Assembly (NCBI RefSeq): GCF_016406145.1
Contig: NZ_CP066306.1
Location: 2,790,001-2,854,000, forward strand
Length of the DNA: 64,000 nt
Direction: 5' to 3'
Origin: Pseudomonas putida
GTDB lineage: Bacteria; Pseudomonadota; Gammaproteobacteria; Pseudomonadales; Pseudomonadaceae
In this document: positions 18,722 through 27,593 of the stretch, in pieces
Layout: each line of letters starts with the position of its first letter
Position numbering within the stretch: the first letter of the stretch is position 1
Notes under the pieces: model-generated
Database searches by the model: none
What the model was told of the DNA's origin: nothing
Seen by the model: the letters and a program-made list of their open reading frames with translations, nothing else
Made by a program: the position numbers and the translations under genes

Positions 18722-19314
18722 TGGTTATTTTTACTGAGCGTCACGGGGCTGCTTCTGCTGCGAGCATTGAAGCTTTGCGTAATGCTCTTGGTATCTCCAA
18801 TAGGGCATGGATTGTTGACTTCTGGAGAAAAAGTGATGGAGCACTCTTGAATGATCAGGTCTTGATTTATTCCGTTAGCGATATTGAAGAGCGCAATAAT
18901 ACATTTGAAGTCGAAGATAATTTTAAAGGAATGATTGCCGTTGGAGATGATTCTGGTGGCCGATTAATACTAATAAATAAATGTGGGGAGGGGGATTTTT
19001 TTCTTGTGGATTCAGGGAGCACGACTCTGGACGGATGTGACCGATTCGAAACTATCGAAAAGCTTTTAGATTATATTGAGGAGGATGAGGGAGAGGTCGC
19101 GACAGCTGGTTTAGGTGACATCTTCAGTAAGGGAAGCTGCAAGCCAAGCATTGAAGAAGTTGTTGATATAAAGAAAATGCTAGGGCTAAATTATTCGATT
19201 GTGCAGCTAAAGGCTATGTTGGGTGAATCTGGGCAGGTTGTAATGAAATCTGTTTACGCTCAGAAATACCAAGAGGCCCTAAAAAGATTTTCGCATATTA
19301 TTGAATTTAGGTAA
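18721..19314 (+). CDS. SUKH (SMI1/KNR4-like) immunity protein for the SHH nuclease tip
   Basis: A 197-residue protein whose ATG overlaps the toxin stop by one base (TGATG). The first 130 residues follow the SUKH pattern: RHGAASAASIEALRNALG, then the disordered-loop region FWRKSDGALLND, DIEERNN, and the characteristic IAVGDDSGGRLILIN strand pair. SUKH proteins are the commonest immunity family of polymorphic nuclease toxins. The C-terminal 60 residues (SIEEVVDIKKML onward) extend beyond a typical SUKH domain. The gene is intact although the toxin cassette above it carries a nonsense codon. Confidence 0.85.
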   Translation: MVIFTERHGAASAASIEALRNALGISNRAWIVDFWRKSDGALLNDQVLIYSVSDIEERNNTFEVEDNFKGMIAVGDDSGGRLILINKCGEGDFFLVDSGSTTLDGCDRFETIEKLLDYIEEDEGEVATAGLGDIFSKGSCKPSIEEVVDIKKMLGLNYSIVQLKAMLGESGQVVMKSVYAQKYQEALKRFSHIIEFR

Positions 19315-19598
19315 TTTTACGATTCTAAGTAGTGAGTTGCTTCATGGTCGAAATTGACGCCGTTGGCCCTCAGGTCGCATAATCTTTTATTGTAAAAGAT
19401 GGCCCTGTCCATTTGGTCGCTTACGGTAGTGCTCTTCAATTTGCTGATTTATAGTCTGAATTTGCTCATTAAATGGAATTTTTAAGGGAGGCGTTGCTGG
19501 TTGGACCCACACTGCGCATTTCTCAGCTGAATGACACTCCTGCTCCAGATGATTTCGTATATGATTGAATAAGTCCGCTGCACTACGTAGACAGCCCC

Positions 19599-21427
19599 CG
19601 CCTAGACGAAATCGGCTAAGGCGAAAGCGGTGAGCGCCCAGAGCGGCACAAGCTGTTCAAGCATGATGCCATTGGCTGGTTGCTGGCCAAGGTCAATCGC
19701 GATGCCGGGCAAGCCTTCGAGTACGACGATGCCGACCGGGTGCTGAATATCCAGCGCCTGCCGACCAGCACGGGTAAACAATTGGGCATCACGGATGAAA
19801 ATCTGAGTGACCGCTACGAGCTGCTGGGACGGCTGACCCAGGAACTCACCCCGAGCGGTGTAGTGGATTATAAGTACGAAGCGCGCAGCAACCTGATCAC
19901 GCTGATCCTGCCTGACGGGCGCAAGGTCAACCATCTGTACTACGGCAGCGGCCATCTGCACCAGCTGAACCTGGACGGCCAGGTCATCAGCGACATGGAG
20001 CGCGATGACCTGCACCGCGAGGTGTACCGCACGCAGGGCAAGCTCACCAGTTGCTTTGGCTACGACGCCATGGGGCGCAAGGCTTGGCAGTTTGCGTCGA
20101 CCCTGCCGGCGGAAAAGCTGTCGCAAGTGCAGAACCCCGGCATCAACACCTCACTGCTGGTGGAGCACGCTTACAACCCGATTCACCGTCGCTACCAGTA
20201 CGACCCGGCGGGCGAATTGGTACGCACGCTGGACAAGCTGCGCGGCGAGATCAAGTACGAGTACGAAGCCAACGGCCAGTTGCACAGCCGCGATACTGGT
20301 TCCCTCGTAGGCAGCGAAGAGTTCCGCTATGACCCGGCGGCCAACAGGCTCGACTTCAACGCTCGGCAGTTTGAGAAGGTGAAGGACAACCGCATCAAGC
20401 GTTGGCGCGATCAGGAGTACCGCTACGATCCGTGGGGCAACCTGATCGAGAAGCGCTCGGGGCATAGCAAGCTGCAGAACTTTGCCTATGACTGCGAGAA
20501 CCGGCTGGTTCGGGCGGAGACGCTGGTCAACGGCAAGCTGGAAAGTACGGGCGCTTATCGCTATGACAGCCTGGGGCGGCGGATTGCCAAAACCGCTGAA
20601 ATCGGCGGCACCTCGGAACAAAAGCGCTTCCTCTGGCAAGGGCTGAGGATGCTGCGTGAGGAGACGCCTGGGCAGAGTATTCTGTATTTCTATGAGCCGG
20701 GCAGCTATGCACCGTTGGCTCGTGTTGATCAGGCGGAGGGCCAAGAGCAGAAGGTCTACTACTTCCACACCGATCAGATCGGCACGCCCCTTGAAATGAG
20801 CAATAGTGAGGGTGAGATCGTTTGGCAGGCGACGTATCGTTCGTGGGGGGCGATTGAGAGCCTTGCTGTTAATGAGATTGAGCAAAATCTGCGATTCCAA
20901 GGTCAGTATTTTGATTACGACACAGGACTTCATTACAACACGTTACGGTACTATGACCCTGAAGTTGGTAAGTTTTTAACGCAAGATCCAATCGGTTTAT
21001 ATGGTGGCTGGAACCTTTATGAGTATACAGTCAATCCATTCACCTGGGTGGATCCCTTGGGCCTCTGCGCCGATACTGTCAAGTGGGGTAATCACTCTGA
21101 AGCATTGGTGGAGGTGAACCCACTAAAGGAATGGTCAGGCCGCATGCCCATCACATTGTGTTCAAGAATGGTAAAAGCAAAGAGATGCGAGCTATTCTTG
21201 ATAAGAGTAAGGAAATTCTGGAAAGACATGATATTGATTGGTACAAGGGTAAAGAGAACTTGGTTTGGGCGCCCAATACTGGGCACTCAACTGCCAACGC
21301 GAGAAAAGTATACGAGGCTTTGGCTAAGGCCGATGCCGGTGGCGCAGGGTCCAGAGATAGCGTAGTCGCAGCTTTAAGAAAAATCGGCCAGCATTTCGCG
21401 GACGGTACGATTGATTTATTGCCATAG
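19599..21427 (+). pseudogene. Displaced Rhs cassette with AHH-type nuclease tip, frameshifted at the toxin start
   Basis: Rhs core similarity starts near 19599 and immediately meets a TAA (19617-19619, TAT in the intact core); the frame is then open from about 19680. The tip junction WVDPLGL is at about 21048-21063. After NHSEA the frame runs into nonsense, whereas another frame gives GGGEPTKGMVRPHAHHIVFKN and continues to a TAG at 21427. One missing G near 21105-21109 (TTGGTGG for TTGGGTGG) explains it. The AHH motif is that of the AHH nuclease family (HNH/Endo VII superfamily). The immunity gene follows 17 bases later. Confidence 0.82.
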
Positions 21428-21444
21428 ATGATGAAGGTGAGTAT

Positions 21445-21954
21445 ATGGACTGCAAGGATTTGAAAGAAAAAATTAAGGCGGCTACGATTGCCGCTATTAA
21501 TAGAATGACTAATGAGTTTTCGGGTCATGAAGTTTGTGCGTTTGCTCTTTACTCGGACACAGATGCTCGTACTTTAGCCCCCTCCTTTAATCTGAAGAGC
21601 AATTTGGAAGCAATGCAGTCGAGTGATCCAGATGATGCTATATATTATAAGTGGGCGCCAGCGGAGTGGAGCCATGAAGCTTATGCTGCTGAATTGTTTG
21701 ATGGAATTTCTGAGGAGTTAGCAAGCCTGAGCGATTCCGTAAGTCCAGAGCAAGATTTTGAAGCTCATTGTGAAGGTGTTTTTCAAATGTGCGTAGACGT
21801 GTTGGATGAGGTGCGTGCTACGCATTTGTCCGGTAAAATTGTAGTCTTTGCGGTTTCCGATATGGTTAGGCCAGACTGGGAGTGCAAGTGGATTGCCCAG
21901 TTGAACTCGGCGGAGGAGGCCAAGAAGTTCGAGATTTGGATAAATGATCTCTGA
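21445..21954 (+). CDS. DUF4303-family immunity protein for the AHH cassette
   Basis: A 169-residue soluble protein immediately downstream of the AHH toxin frame. The VCAFALYSDTDARTLAP strand, YYKWAPAEWSHEAYAAELF and the C-terminal IVVFAVSDM segment match the DUF4303 family, which is frequent next to polymorphic toxins. A second paralogue sits 430 bases downstream (22386-22919). The frame is intact although the toxin is frameshifted, so the cell would remain protected against a sister carrying the working toxin. Confidence 0.82.
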   Translation: MDCKDLKEKIKAATIAAINRMTNEFSGHEVCAFALYSDTDARTLAPSFNLKSNLEAMQSSDPDDAIYYKWAPAEWSHEAYAAELFDGISEELASLSDSVSPEQDFEAHCEGVFQMCVDVLDEVRATHLSGKIVVFAVSDMVRPDWECKWIAQLNSAEEAKKFEIWINDL

Positions 21955-22132
21955 CGGTTCAAATTTTTATTTAAGCCGTATAATTCAATGTTCTTGGTTT
22001 CTGGGTGGTGTTTAGATTAGCGCCCTGTTACAAGATTTGGCGTCATCGATCAAATCAGTTCCACTTTCCATAATGTGTATGTTCTACAGGCCGAATCTAG
22101 ATCATGCTCTTTAAAATAGGAGATGATATCTA

Positions 22133-22158
22133 TGGGGCGGTAACCGCCCCAATTTATT
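22133..22158 (+). terminator. Terminator-like hairpin after the DUF4303 gene
   Basis: Perfect stem TGGGGCGG-TAA-CCGCCCCA at 22133-22151 followed by ATTTATT. It lies about 180 bases after the immunity gene. The remaining bases from 21955 to about 22255 show no gene. Confidence 0.6.
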
Positions 22159-22255
22159 GAGATCCATTTAAATCTGCAGTAGGGGTTATGTCGCTGCCAT
22201 TGCCGCGCTTGAGGTTATCCAAAGCTACGCTTAGTTAGAGAACGAGATTTTCTGT

Positions 22256-22369
22256 GGCGAAGACGGCCTGCCGCATACCATCATCGATGTCCGATCAGAT
22301 CGGCACGCCCCTAGAAATGAGCAATAGCGAGGGTGAGATTGTCTGGCAGTCGACGTATCGCTCGTGGGG
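22256..22369 (+). pseudogene. Rhs scar: two distant core pieces joined
   Basis: The first half (GGCGAAGACGGCCTGCCGCA...) matches the mid-core segment found at 13493-13520 and 23830-23860. At about 22291 it jumps to the near-C-terminal core (GATCAGATCGGCACGCCCCT), found at 20772 onward. About 1.7 kb of core has been deleted between the two pieces. The scar leads directly into the second DUF4303 gene and marks where another Rhs cassette once ended. Confidence 0.75.
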
Positions 22370-22385
22370 TACTTTGTAGGAGTGG

Positions 22386-22919
22386 ATGATGAACTGGACG
22401 GAATTTGAAGGCAAAATTACGCCGCTTGTCAAACAAGCTTTGGATGCGTTGCAGAGGACGCACTCTGACGAGAGATTTTACGCATTTTCTCTTTATACTG
22501 ACAGCAGTGCAATGACTATTGCCGTTGCAGGCAGCTCTCTCGAAGCGTTGGATCTAAAAGTTCAGAAAGAAGATGAGGAGGATCGCGAGGATTCAGTCTC
22601 GTATTTCAAGTGGGCTACTTCGGAGTGGGTGTACGAGGGCTGGCGTAGAGATCTGTTTAAAAATGCTTGTAAGGAGTTGAGAGAGGACAGTGAGCGTACT
22701 GATATCTCGACCTTCAGGGAGGGGCTTTATTCTGCCATGGCACGAGTTTTAAGTTCGTTGCGAGAGACAGGCTTCTTTCAGAGCTTCTTGGCGACAGAAC
22801 CTATTTTGTTTGTTAGCGTTACCGATGATAATGCTGCTGAAGAGCTTGAAGATAGAACGGCTTGCAGGCTTAATTCTTTGGATGTTTATGAAGAGTTTTC
22901 AAGCAGGTATGAAGCTTGA
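22386..22919 (+). CDS. Second DUF4303-family immunity protein, toxin lost
   Basis: A 177-residue paralogue of the gene at 21445: FYAFSLYTDSSAMTIA, then YFKWATSEWVYEGWRRDLF, then ILFVSVTD. AGGAG lies just upstream; with the ATG at 22386 the spacing is short, so the next codon (ATG 22389) may be the true start. No toxin frame precedes it, only a 114-bp Rhs scar, so it is an orphan immunity gene. It may protect against a different AHH-like tip than its neighbour. Sequence divergence from the first copy suggests independent acquisition rather than local duplication. Confidence 0.8.
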   Translation: MMNWTEFEGKITPLVKQALDALQRTHSDERFYAFSLYTDSSAMTIAVAGSSLEALDLKVQKEDEEDREDSVSYFKWATSEWVYEGWRRDLFKNACKELREDSERTDISTFREGLYSAMARVLSSLRETGFFQSFLATEPILFVSVTDDNAAEELEDRTACRLNSLDVYEEFSSRYEA

Positions 22920-23020
22920 TCATGTTTTCGTGAGCGTTAGATGATCGGCAGTAAGATGGACTAAAATTTGAGCGATTATAATTGTCGGTCATTCAAAAGT
23001 TAAGGTTTATATGTTATGGT

Positions 23021-23136
23021 TTTGATGTGTGGTTGGAGTGACGCGTAAAAGGTAGCACGGGTTTTGTTCATTAAAATTGAGGGATGAGACATAGAAGTGG
23101 CTGCCAACGTTGTCTCAGCCACTTCTTGCGTTTTCT
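23021..23136 (+). repeat. 116-bp direct repeat, copy A, with internal hairpin
   Basis: Nearly identical to 33844-33958, about 10.8 kb away, differing at about eight positions and one indel. It contains a perfect 10-bp stem GAAGTGGCTG ... CAGCCACTTC (23094-23125) followed by TTGCGTTTTC, which looks like an intrinsic terminator. Copy A is joined directly to an Rhs core fragment at about 23137. Confidence 0.85.
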
Positions 23137-24344
23137 CGCCACCGGCGGCACCCGCGTACACCTACAGTACGACAACCTGCTGGGCCGGCTGACCGACATC
23201 AAGCGGGTGGTCGACAACCTGGCCGTCGAAACGCTGACCCAGTACCGCTACGACGAACACGGCCAGCTAAGTGCCGTGATCAACCGCAACGGCGACACCG
23301 TGCGCAGCTTCAGCTACGCAGACGGCGTAATGGCAAGCCACAGCAATGCCCTGGGCCTGACCTGCCATTATCGTTGGGAAACCCTCGACGGCCAGCCCCG
23401 CGTGGTCGAGCACTGGACCAGCGACGGCGAACACTTCCATTTCCGCTACGACTTCGCCCAGCGCATCAGCTGGGCCACGGACGTACTCGGCCGCGAGTTG
23501 GAGGTGCAGTACAACGCCGACCACCGCGTTTTTGCCAGCCACTACGGCGGCGAGCGCTACGCCATCGCGCTGGACGACTACGGCAACATGTTCGGCCTGA
23601 CCCTGCCGGACGGCAACCAGTTGCACTTCAAGTACGACGAATACGCCCGCCTGCTCGAAGAGACCGACCCGCTGGGCCGCACCATCGCCTACGAATACCA
23701 CCACCTGACCACCCTGGTAACCAAGGTCACCTACCCGGACGGCAGCACCTGGCAGGCGCGCTACGACGACAAGGGCAACCTGCTCGCCGAAACCGATGCC
23801 CTGGGCCACCTGACCGAGTACCTCAATGGCGAAGATGGTTTGCCGCATACCATCATCGATGCAAGCTACAAGTCCAAGTACCTGTGGTGGAACACCCTGG
23901 CCCAGGTCGAACGCTATCAGGACTGTTCGGGTTAAAACACCTATTACCGCTACGACGACCGCCAGCACCTGGTGGCCGTGACGGATGCGGCGCACCAGAC
24001 CACCACGCTGGAACGCAAGACGGACGGGGGTAGAGGATGTACTTCGAAAACCTGGTAGTAAGCATGAGATGTTTCCTGTCTCAATTGCCTCGAAAGCGAA
24101 GGAACTTGGAATCACTGCTCAAGAGCTAAAGAGATGACTGTGCCTACAAAAAATATCACTTTCGTAGGCTATTACTAATAGGCACGGGAATCTTGTACCG
24201 GATGGCCCGCACCATGGAAGTAGTGCAGAAAGGAAGTTTCATAGTAAGCTGATTAAAGACTTGGTTAAAACGCAGAGTAAAGTTGAGACGCTAAGCGTAA
24301 TTGGCGTTCATCATCGTAATCATATGAGATTGGGAGCTTGCTAA
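23137..24344 (+). pseudogene. Rhs core fragment with decayed toxin tip (Imm22-type cassette)
   Basis: An Rhs mid-core piece (23137 to about 24030) with a stop at 23933-23935 (TAA for the AAG codon in the intact core) ends abruptly in GACGGGG. It then continues as an AT-rich tip. The tip reads EDVLRKPGSKHEMFPVS ... KELGITAQELKR in one frame, MTVPTKNITFVGYY in the next, and NRHGNLVPDGPHHGSSAERKFHSK to the TAA at 24342-24344, so at least two frameshifts separate the pieces. The pieces look like parts of one nuclease-type toxin, which I cannot assign to a family. The TAA abuts the immunity gene start. Confidence 0.75.
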
Positions 24345-24755
24345 GTGGATATTTATGATATCGAGAGATATGAAAAAATCCATGTATGGGTTGGGAGTAA
24401 TTTTGAGTCGGAAGCTGATTACTTGAAGTATTTCGAGTTGGATTATTCCGTAGGTATAGATGATCCTTCATACAAAATGTGCGGTTTCTGCAAGGATGTC
24501 GGTATCCGATGGTATGATGAGGACTTTATCGGAATAATTCCGAGGAGTCCTCAGGAAGTTGGTTTGGATGAGATAATCAAGGACTCTTCGGTTGATCCTA
24601 GTGAACTAGACAGGCTGAAGGCTATCTGCCTTAGCAAAGGTATTAATAACGCAAACGCTATTTTTTGGTACTCAGATGGTGGGATTGTAGTATCTGAGCC
24701 CTTAAAGAAAAGTTATAACGGGTTGGTATATATAGGGCTTTTTGAGGGGAATTGA
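24345..24755 (+). CDS. Imm22-like immunity protein
   Basis: A 136-residue protein starting with GTG at 24345, directly after the toxin-remnant stop, with GGGAG 8 bases upstream. IHVWVGSNFESEADYLKYFELDY near the N-terminus, the FCKDVGIRWYDEDFIGIIP block and the C-terminal LVYIGLFEG strand are typical of the Imm22 family as I recall it. It should act in the cytoplasm against the toxin now decayed upstream. Intact, AT-rich, and followed by a terminator. Confidence 0.8.
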   Translation: MDIYDIERYEKIHVWVGSNFESEADYLKYFELDYSVGIDDPSYKMCGFCKDVGIRWYDEDFIGIIPRSPQEVGLDEIIKDSSVDPSELDRLKAICLSKGINNANAIFWYSDGGIVVSEPLKKSYNGLVYIGLFEGN

Positions 24756-24854
24756 TGGTAGGATTTTTGGATCAAGCTTAGTATTTGCTTCTCATGGAGC
24801 TGTTTGATCTGCGTGAGGATGCTGTTATTTCTTAAAAGTATGGATCGGAATTAG

Positions 24855-24883
24855 GTTGCTGTCATATATGGGCAGCAACTTTT
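24855..24883 (+). terminator. Intrinsic terminator after the Imm22-like gene
   Basis: Stem GTTGCTG (24855-24861) pairs with CAGCAAC (24873-24879), followed by TTTT. It lies 100 bases past the immunity gene stop. Confidence 0.65.
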
Positions 24884-24958
24884 ACGTCTAATGGTTTCTG
24901 AGAAATGGCACTTTAGTGAGTGCTCGCGATGTTAAGCCACCGACCTCATCTCCCACCG

Positions 24959-25398
24959 ACAAACAGGGACGTGGTGCCGTTCGTGACCCTGCAGCCGGGC
25001 GAACGCATCTACAACCCGCACGAGCAGGTGTACCTGGTGTGCACCGAGGGCGGCTGCACCCGCGTGCACCTGCATTACTAACATCCGCTGGGCCGGCTGG
25101 CCGACATCAAGCGGGTGGTGAACAACGAAGCGGTCGAAACCCTGGCTCAATACCGTTACGACGAACACGGCCAGCTCAGCACGGTGATCATCCGCAACGG
25201 CGACACCGTGCGCAGCTTCAGCTACGCCGACGACGTAATGGCAAGCCACAGCAATGCCCTGGGCCTGACCTGCCATTACCGTTGGGAAACCCTCGACGGC
25301 CCCTGGTTTTGGGTGTTAAAAATATTCAAAGCTCGGCGAGCTCCGGGCTTCAAAACGGGCTGTTTAAGACCGGTCCATCTACTTTTAGGTTGCTGTGA
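24959..25398 (+). pseudogene. Rhs core scar with internal deletion and short toxin tail
   Basis: Starts in the N-terminal core (matching about 12550 of the intact gene), loses roughly 140 bases after GAGGGCGGC, and continues from TGCACCCGCGTGCACCTGCA. It has a stop at 25079-25081 and breaks off at about 25302 (CTCGACGGCC). It then continues in AT-richer sequence ending LVLGVKNIQSS ... FKTGPSTFRLL and a TGA at 25396-25398, probably the last residues of a lost toxin. The immunity gene begins 6 bases later. Confidence 0.75.
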
Positions 25399-25404
25399 GT
25401 TCTT

Positions 25405-26016
25405 ATGAAAGAATTTTATGTGCTCAGTGCTGCGGAAGGCGACGATGTTCCGCTTTTCTTTGATGAGATGTGGGTCCCGGAATTACCGGAGTTCAATCAA
25501 GTAATTGCAAACCCTGATGTATTGGATTTTTCAAGCTCCTATGAAATGAAAGCTGACTTGAATAAGCTTCACGTAGATGTGATATTTGAGCAGTATCTCG
25601 CGTCATCGGAATTCATTCGAATGTGCGAAAATTTTCATTGTAATTCTCTGACCATTCCTGTGATGATTTCGCTTCGCGGTTCTGCGAAGCCTAAAAAGGA
25701 TTATAGATTTTTCTGCGTCCTTAGTAGATGTTCATTGCTAGATGTTGATCGATCTACTTTTGAATTGGTGGATGACGGAGTTTTGTGCCCAGAAAGCGAG
25801 CGCCAACATATGTCGCCATTGTATGCTCGAATAGATAAGTTTTTCCCGAGATCAGATGTAGAGTATGATTTATTCTACTGTGAGGAATTGAAGCAAATGG
25901 TCTGTTCTTCTGTGTTTAGAGAGGCATACCTAAGAAATAGTTTCATCGGGCTCTATTTTGAGAAAATTGATGAGGGATTTGTATATGCTCCGTGGGGGGG
26001 GCGATTGAGCAGCTGA
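25405..26016 (+). CDS. Immunity-type protein, Imm11/Imm43-like (DUF1629-like), 3' end replaced
   Basis: A 203-residue protein. The central YRFFCVLSRCSLLDVDRSTFEL and later VEYDLFYCEELKQMV ... GLYFEKIDEGF pattern is that of DUF1629/Imm11-type or Imm43-type immunity proteins. The final residues APWGGRLSS come from an Rhs core sequence: from about 25995 the DNA follows the core (CGTGGGG...GCGATTGAGCAGCTGACG). The natural 3' end has therefore been replaced by recombination with the next cassette, apparently losing only a few residues. Probably still functional; family call moderate. Confidence 0.65.
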   Translation: MKEFYVLSAAEGDDVPLFFDEMWVPELPEFNQVIANPDVLDFSSSYEMKADLNKLHVDVIFEQYLASSEFIRMCENFHCNSLTIPVMISLRGSAKPKKDYRFFCVLSRCSLLDVDRSTFELVDDGVLCPESERQHMSPLYARIDKFFPRSDVEYDLFYCEELKQMVCSSVFREAYLRNSFIGLYFEKIDEGFVYAPWGGRLSS

Positions 26017-26576
26017 CGATTAATGAGGTTGAGCAGAATCCGCGCTTTCAAGGGCAATATTTCGATAGCGAAACGACGCTGCACTACAACAACTTCAGAT
26101 ATTATGACCGCTGTTGCGGGGCATTTTAATACTCAGGACCCAATCGGATTAATTGGGAGGCTGAATTTATATTTATACGCACCAAATCCAATAAAATGGA
26201 TAGACCCGCTGGGCTGGTATAACGGAGAAGGAGTGCGTCAGCTCGGGGTGTATGATGTGTTTCATGAGAAAATACTAGCGCCGCCTGAATTCAAGCTAAA
26301 CGATGCTGCGCACTTTAGCCTCGCAAATCAGTCCGTTCATGAACGCATGAACGCATGAACGCATGAACGCAGATCCTGATGCTGACTTCAAAGCCTCTAT
26401 TGAGGCCAAATATCCAGGCATTACTAAGCATGTACAACTATCGTGTCGATGGTGGCTTCTCCGGCGACTCACCTCCGAAGCTGACATGGCACCACGGTGA
26501 TAGCCCTGGCTCTTTGCAGCTGATAGATAGGCTTGATTGCGCTTTGGCATATGATTCAAAGCAATGGTTATTTTGA
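25995..26576 (+). pseudogene. Rhs tip cassette with WHH-type nuclease, disrupted by an 8-bp repeat expansion and a second frameshift
   Basis: The end of an Rhs core (EQLTINEVEQNPRFQGQYF, a degenerate RYYD region, IKWIDPLGW at about 26190) leads into a tip. The tip reads EKILAPPEFKLNDAAHFSLANQSVHERMNA and stops at 26356-26358 inside four copies of CATGAACG. With two copies the frame would continue as DPDADFKASIEAKYPGI. A second shift near 26440 leads to VDGGFSGDSPPKLTWHHGDSPGSLQLIDR, the WHH motif of an HNH/Endo VII-superfamily nuclease. Termination is at 26574-26576. Not functional as it stands. Confidence 0.8.
26338..26369 (+). repeat. Four tandem copies of the 8-bp unit CATGAACG in the WHH toxin
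   Basis: Four exact octamers in a row inside the toxin frame. Two copies would keep the frame open, and because 8 is not a multiple of 3 each copy gained or lost shifts it; five copies would also be in frame. This is the arrangement of a contingency (slipped-strand) repeat. Confidence 0.9.
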
Positions 26577-26775
26577 ATCAGTTGTCGCGGGTGTCGAGAA
26601 TTGGGAAGTTATTCTCGGGAAGCGAGATAAGCCACCCTTTGATAAATGTTGGATTGATGCATTCAATGCGGTGCAAGGATTGAATTATCAGGATCCTGAT
26701 GCTGAGGCTGCTATCTCTGCCTTGAGGGAGTTCGCATTTAAACAGACGTATCGTGTCACCAGGATCCCAAAGTAG
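26551..26775 (+). CDS. Small protein after the WHH cassette, probable immunity protein or fragment
   Basis: A 74-residue acidic soluble frame (MIQSNGYFESVVAGVENWEV ... DAEAAISALREFAFKQTYRV) that overlaps the toxin end by 26 bases in another frame. Its place directly behind a nuclease tip suggests immunity, but I do not recognise a family, it is short, and the start (ATG 26551; TTG 26533 also possible) has no clear ribosome site. It could be the surviving 3' part of a longer immunity gene. Confidence 0.45.
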   Translation: MIQSNGYFESVVAGVENWEVILGKRDKPPFDKCWIDAFNAVQGLNYQDPDAEAAISALREFAFKQTYRVTRIPK

Positions 26776-26850
26776 CAGCATAACTGGGCTTGTTCCAGGC
26801 AAGGCTATCTGTGCGTGCCAAGCCGCAATAAGTGAAAAAGGAGATTTCAA

Positions 26851-27024
26851 ATGCCTGCAAGGACGAGCAAACGTACAAAAAAAGCACAGCACCCCGGCGG
26901 TGAAGTCCATGAGCACCTTTTAGAGCTGGACTTTTGGGTGAAGTATGCCTACCTGTTTACCCCAGCGTTCCTGGCGCTTTTTGGCGGCCTAGTGTCCTGT
27001 CTCAAAAATAAATATTCCATTTGA
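26851..27024 (+). CDS. Small membrane protein, 3' end replaced by an IS630-type element
   Basis: A 57-codon frame with a strong AAGGAG site 8 bases before its ATG. The N-terminus is basic (MPARTSKRTKKAQ). One hydrophobic segment (YAYLFTPAFLALFGGL) follows, and the frame then runs into the left end of the transposon. IS630-type elements insert at TA, and CTAGTG at about 26987-26992 could be that junction; if so, the last dozen residues are transposon-derived and the original protein was longer. Function unknown. Confidence 0.45.
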   Translation: MPARTSKRTKKAQHPGGEVHEHLLELDFWVKYAYLFTPAFLALFGGLVSCLKNKYSI

Positions 27025-27063
27025 GCTTAACTTCCATCGTCAACCGGGATATTGGGTGAAGCC

Positions 27064-27593
27064 ATGAACTCTCAAGACATCGTGCTCAGTGATGATGAGC
27101 AGGCCGAGCTGAGCCGGCGGGTTCGCTCGGCCACCATTAGCCAACGCGACGGTCGCCGAGCACGCGTGATTCTGTTGGCCGCTCAAGGTCATTCACGTAA
27201 AGAAATCGCCGAACTGACGGGGCTCTCCCTTGTTTCCGTTACTCGCTGGTGCAAGCGTTTCCAGGCACTACGTCTAGAAGGACTGGTGGATCTGCCGGGA
27301 CGAGGTCGCAAGCCATCATTACCTGCCGAAGCCTTGAAGCGAACACTTGAGCAAGTCACCCAACCGCGTATCGGTCAGCCTCGTTGGAGCTGCCGTAGCA
27401 TGGCGCGTGTCGCGGGTATTTCTCCGGCCAGCGTTTAGCGGATCTGGGCTGCCTACGACATCAAGCCGCACCTCACACGTACCTTCAAGCTGTCCAATGA
27501 TCCTCAGTTCGAAGAGAAATTCTGGGACGTCATCGGACTGTACCTTGCGCCACCGGATAAGGCGTTGGTGCTCTGCTGCGATGAAAAGAGCCA
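27064..27593 (+). pseudogene. IS630-family transposase, nonsense-mutated and 3'-truncated
   Basis: The N-terminal half of an IS630-type transposase: helix-turn-helix (GHSRKEIAELTGLSLVSVTRW), linker, then [24 protein letters not shown] and CCDEKSQI, where the DE is the first part of the DDE/D site. A TAG at 27436-27438 replaces an expected Gln codon. The element is cut at 27593 and joined in mid-gene to an Rhs tip. No right end is present, so it is an immobile remnant. The left end is probably near 26991 but its terminal repeat could not be verified. Confidence 0.85.

Noticed and set aside
26338..26369. Tandem octamers considered as a CRISPR-like array.
   Set aside because: The units are contiguous without spacers and lie inside a toxin frame; no cas gene is seen.
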